From Dendrolimus kikuchii (taxonomy: Eukaryota > Arthropoda > Insecta > Lepidoptera > Lasiocampidae), in NCBI GenBank assembly GCA_019925095.2, contig CM034398.1:6959001-7023000 (forward strand): a stretch of 64,000 nucleotides of DNA, in the 5' to 3' direction. Under the pieces are notes generated by a model. That model searched no databases and had not been told where the DNA came from. It saw only the letters and a list, made by a program, of their open reading frames with translations. The position numbers and the translations under genes were made by a program. Every line of letters starts with the position of its first letter. Position 1 is the first letter of the stretch. Positions 63,801 through 64,000 of this stretch are shown piece after piece.

Positions 63801-64000
63801 TATTATTCAGATAAAACAGAAAAATTCAGTTCCGTCCCGCTCGTCTCTCGCATGGTAGGTACAACAAATCACACGCAACGCGCTCACCGTTCGTGTGGCC
63901 ACTCGACTTTTGGTTCAGCTGATAAAAGTAACGTTCTACTTTTCAGAGCTCACTCAGTATTAGCCTACAACCTCTAGTTTGGGAAATGCTGTACTATAAC

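Noticed and set aside
1..64000. CRISPR array or prokaryotic operon
   Set aside because: No regularly spaced short repeats with unique spacers, and gene structure is eukaryotic throughout.

Overview
This window is nuclear DNA of an insect, almost certainly a moth or butterfly (Lepidoptera). It is AT-rich. Its genes are split by GT-AG introns, and it is crowded with repeat types typical of Lepidoptera: Helitron-like elements ending in CTAG-T, tRNA-derived SINEs, RTE- and Jockey/CR1-like LINE fragments, a mariner relic, and many foldback or MITE elements. I see no prokaryotic operons, CRISPR arrays, rRNA genes or intact tRNA genes. The species cannot be named from the sequence. Splice sites were assigned by eye, using GT/AG signals, codon-phase continuity and family resemblance from memory.

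Layout. (1) 1-11214 is repeat-rich DNA without recognisable exons, possibly the first intron of the next gene. (2) 11215-11340 (-) is a first coding exon of a claudin/PMP22-like four-TM protein. It stands head-to-head with (3) 12295-16870 (+), a complete five-exon NudC-domain protein 3 (NUDCD3) gene of 366 codons. (4) 16960-19719 is a 2.76-kb DNA-transposon-like unit with matching terminal inverted repeats, starting about 40 bp after the NUDCD3 poly(A) signal. It encloses a decayed minus-strand gene of an insect protein family I cannot assign to a transposase superfamily. (5) 21532-22671 (-) is an intronless 379-residue MDR/quinone-oxidoreductase-like dehydrogenase of bacterial type with an added N-terminal hydrophobic leader, a good candidate for horizontal transfer from bacteria. 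(6) 22680-30900 is intergenic, with Helitron, LINE and foldback elements. (7) 30925-45619 (-) is a complete seven-exon TBC1D16 Rab-GAP gene of 736 codons, whose introns hold many repeats. (8) 47416 to beyond the window (+) is UBE2O, the hybrid E2/E3 ubiquitin ligase. Eleven exons are visible (602 complete codons); the catalytic UBC domain lies outside the window. UBE2O and TBC1D16 are divergent, with 1.8 kb between their start codons.

The host genes are housekeeping or trafficking genes (dynein-related chaperone, Rab GAP, ubiquitin ligase) and do not form an obvious pathway. The most unusual content is the probable bacterial-origin dehydrogenase, the unclassified transposon unit, a foldback family with seven copies in 64 kb, and several insertions with readable target-site duplications or nesting.
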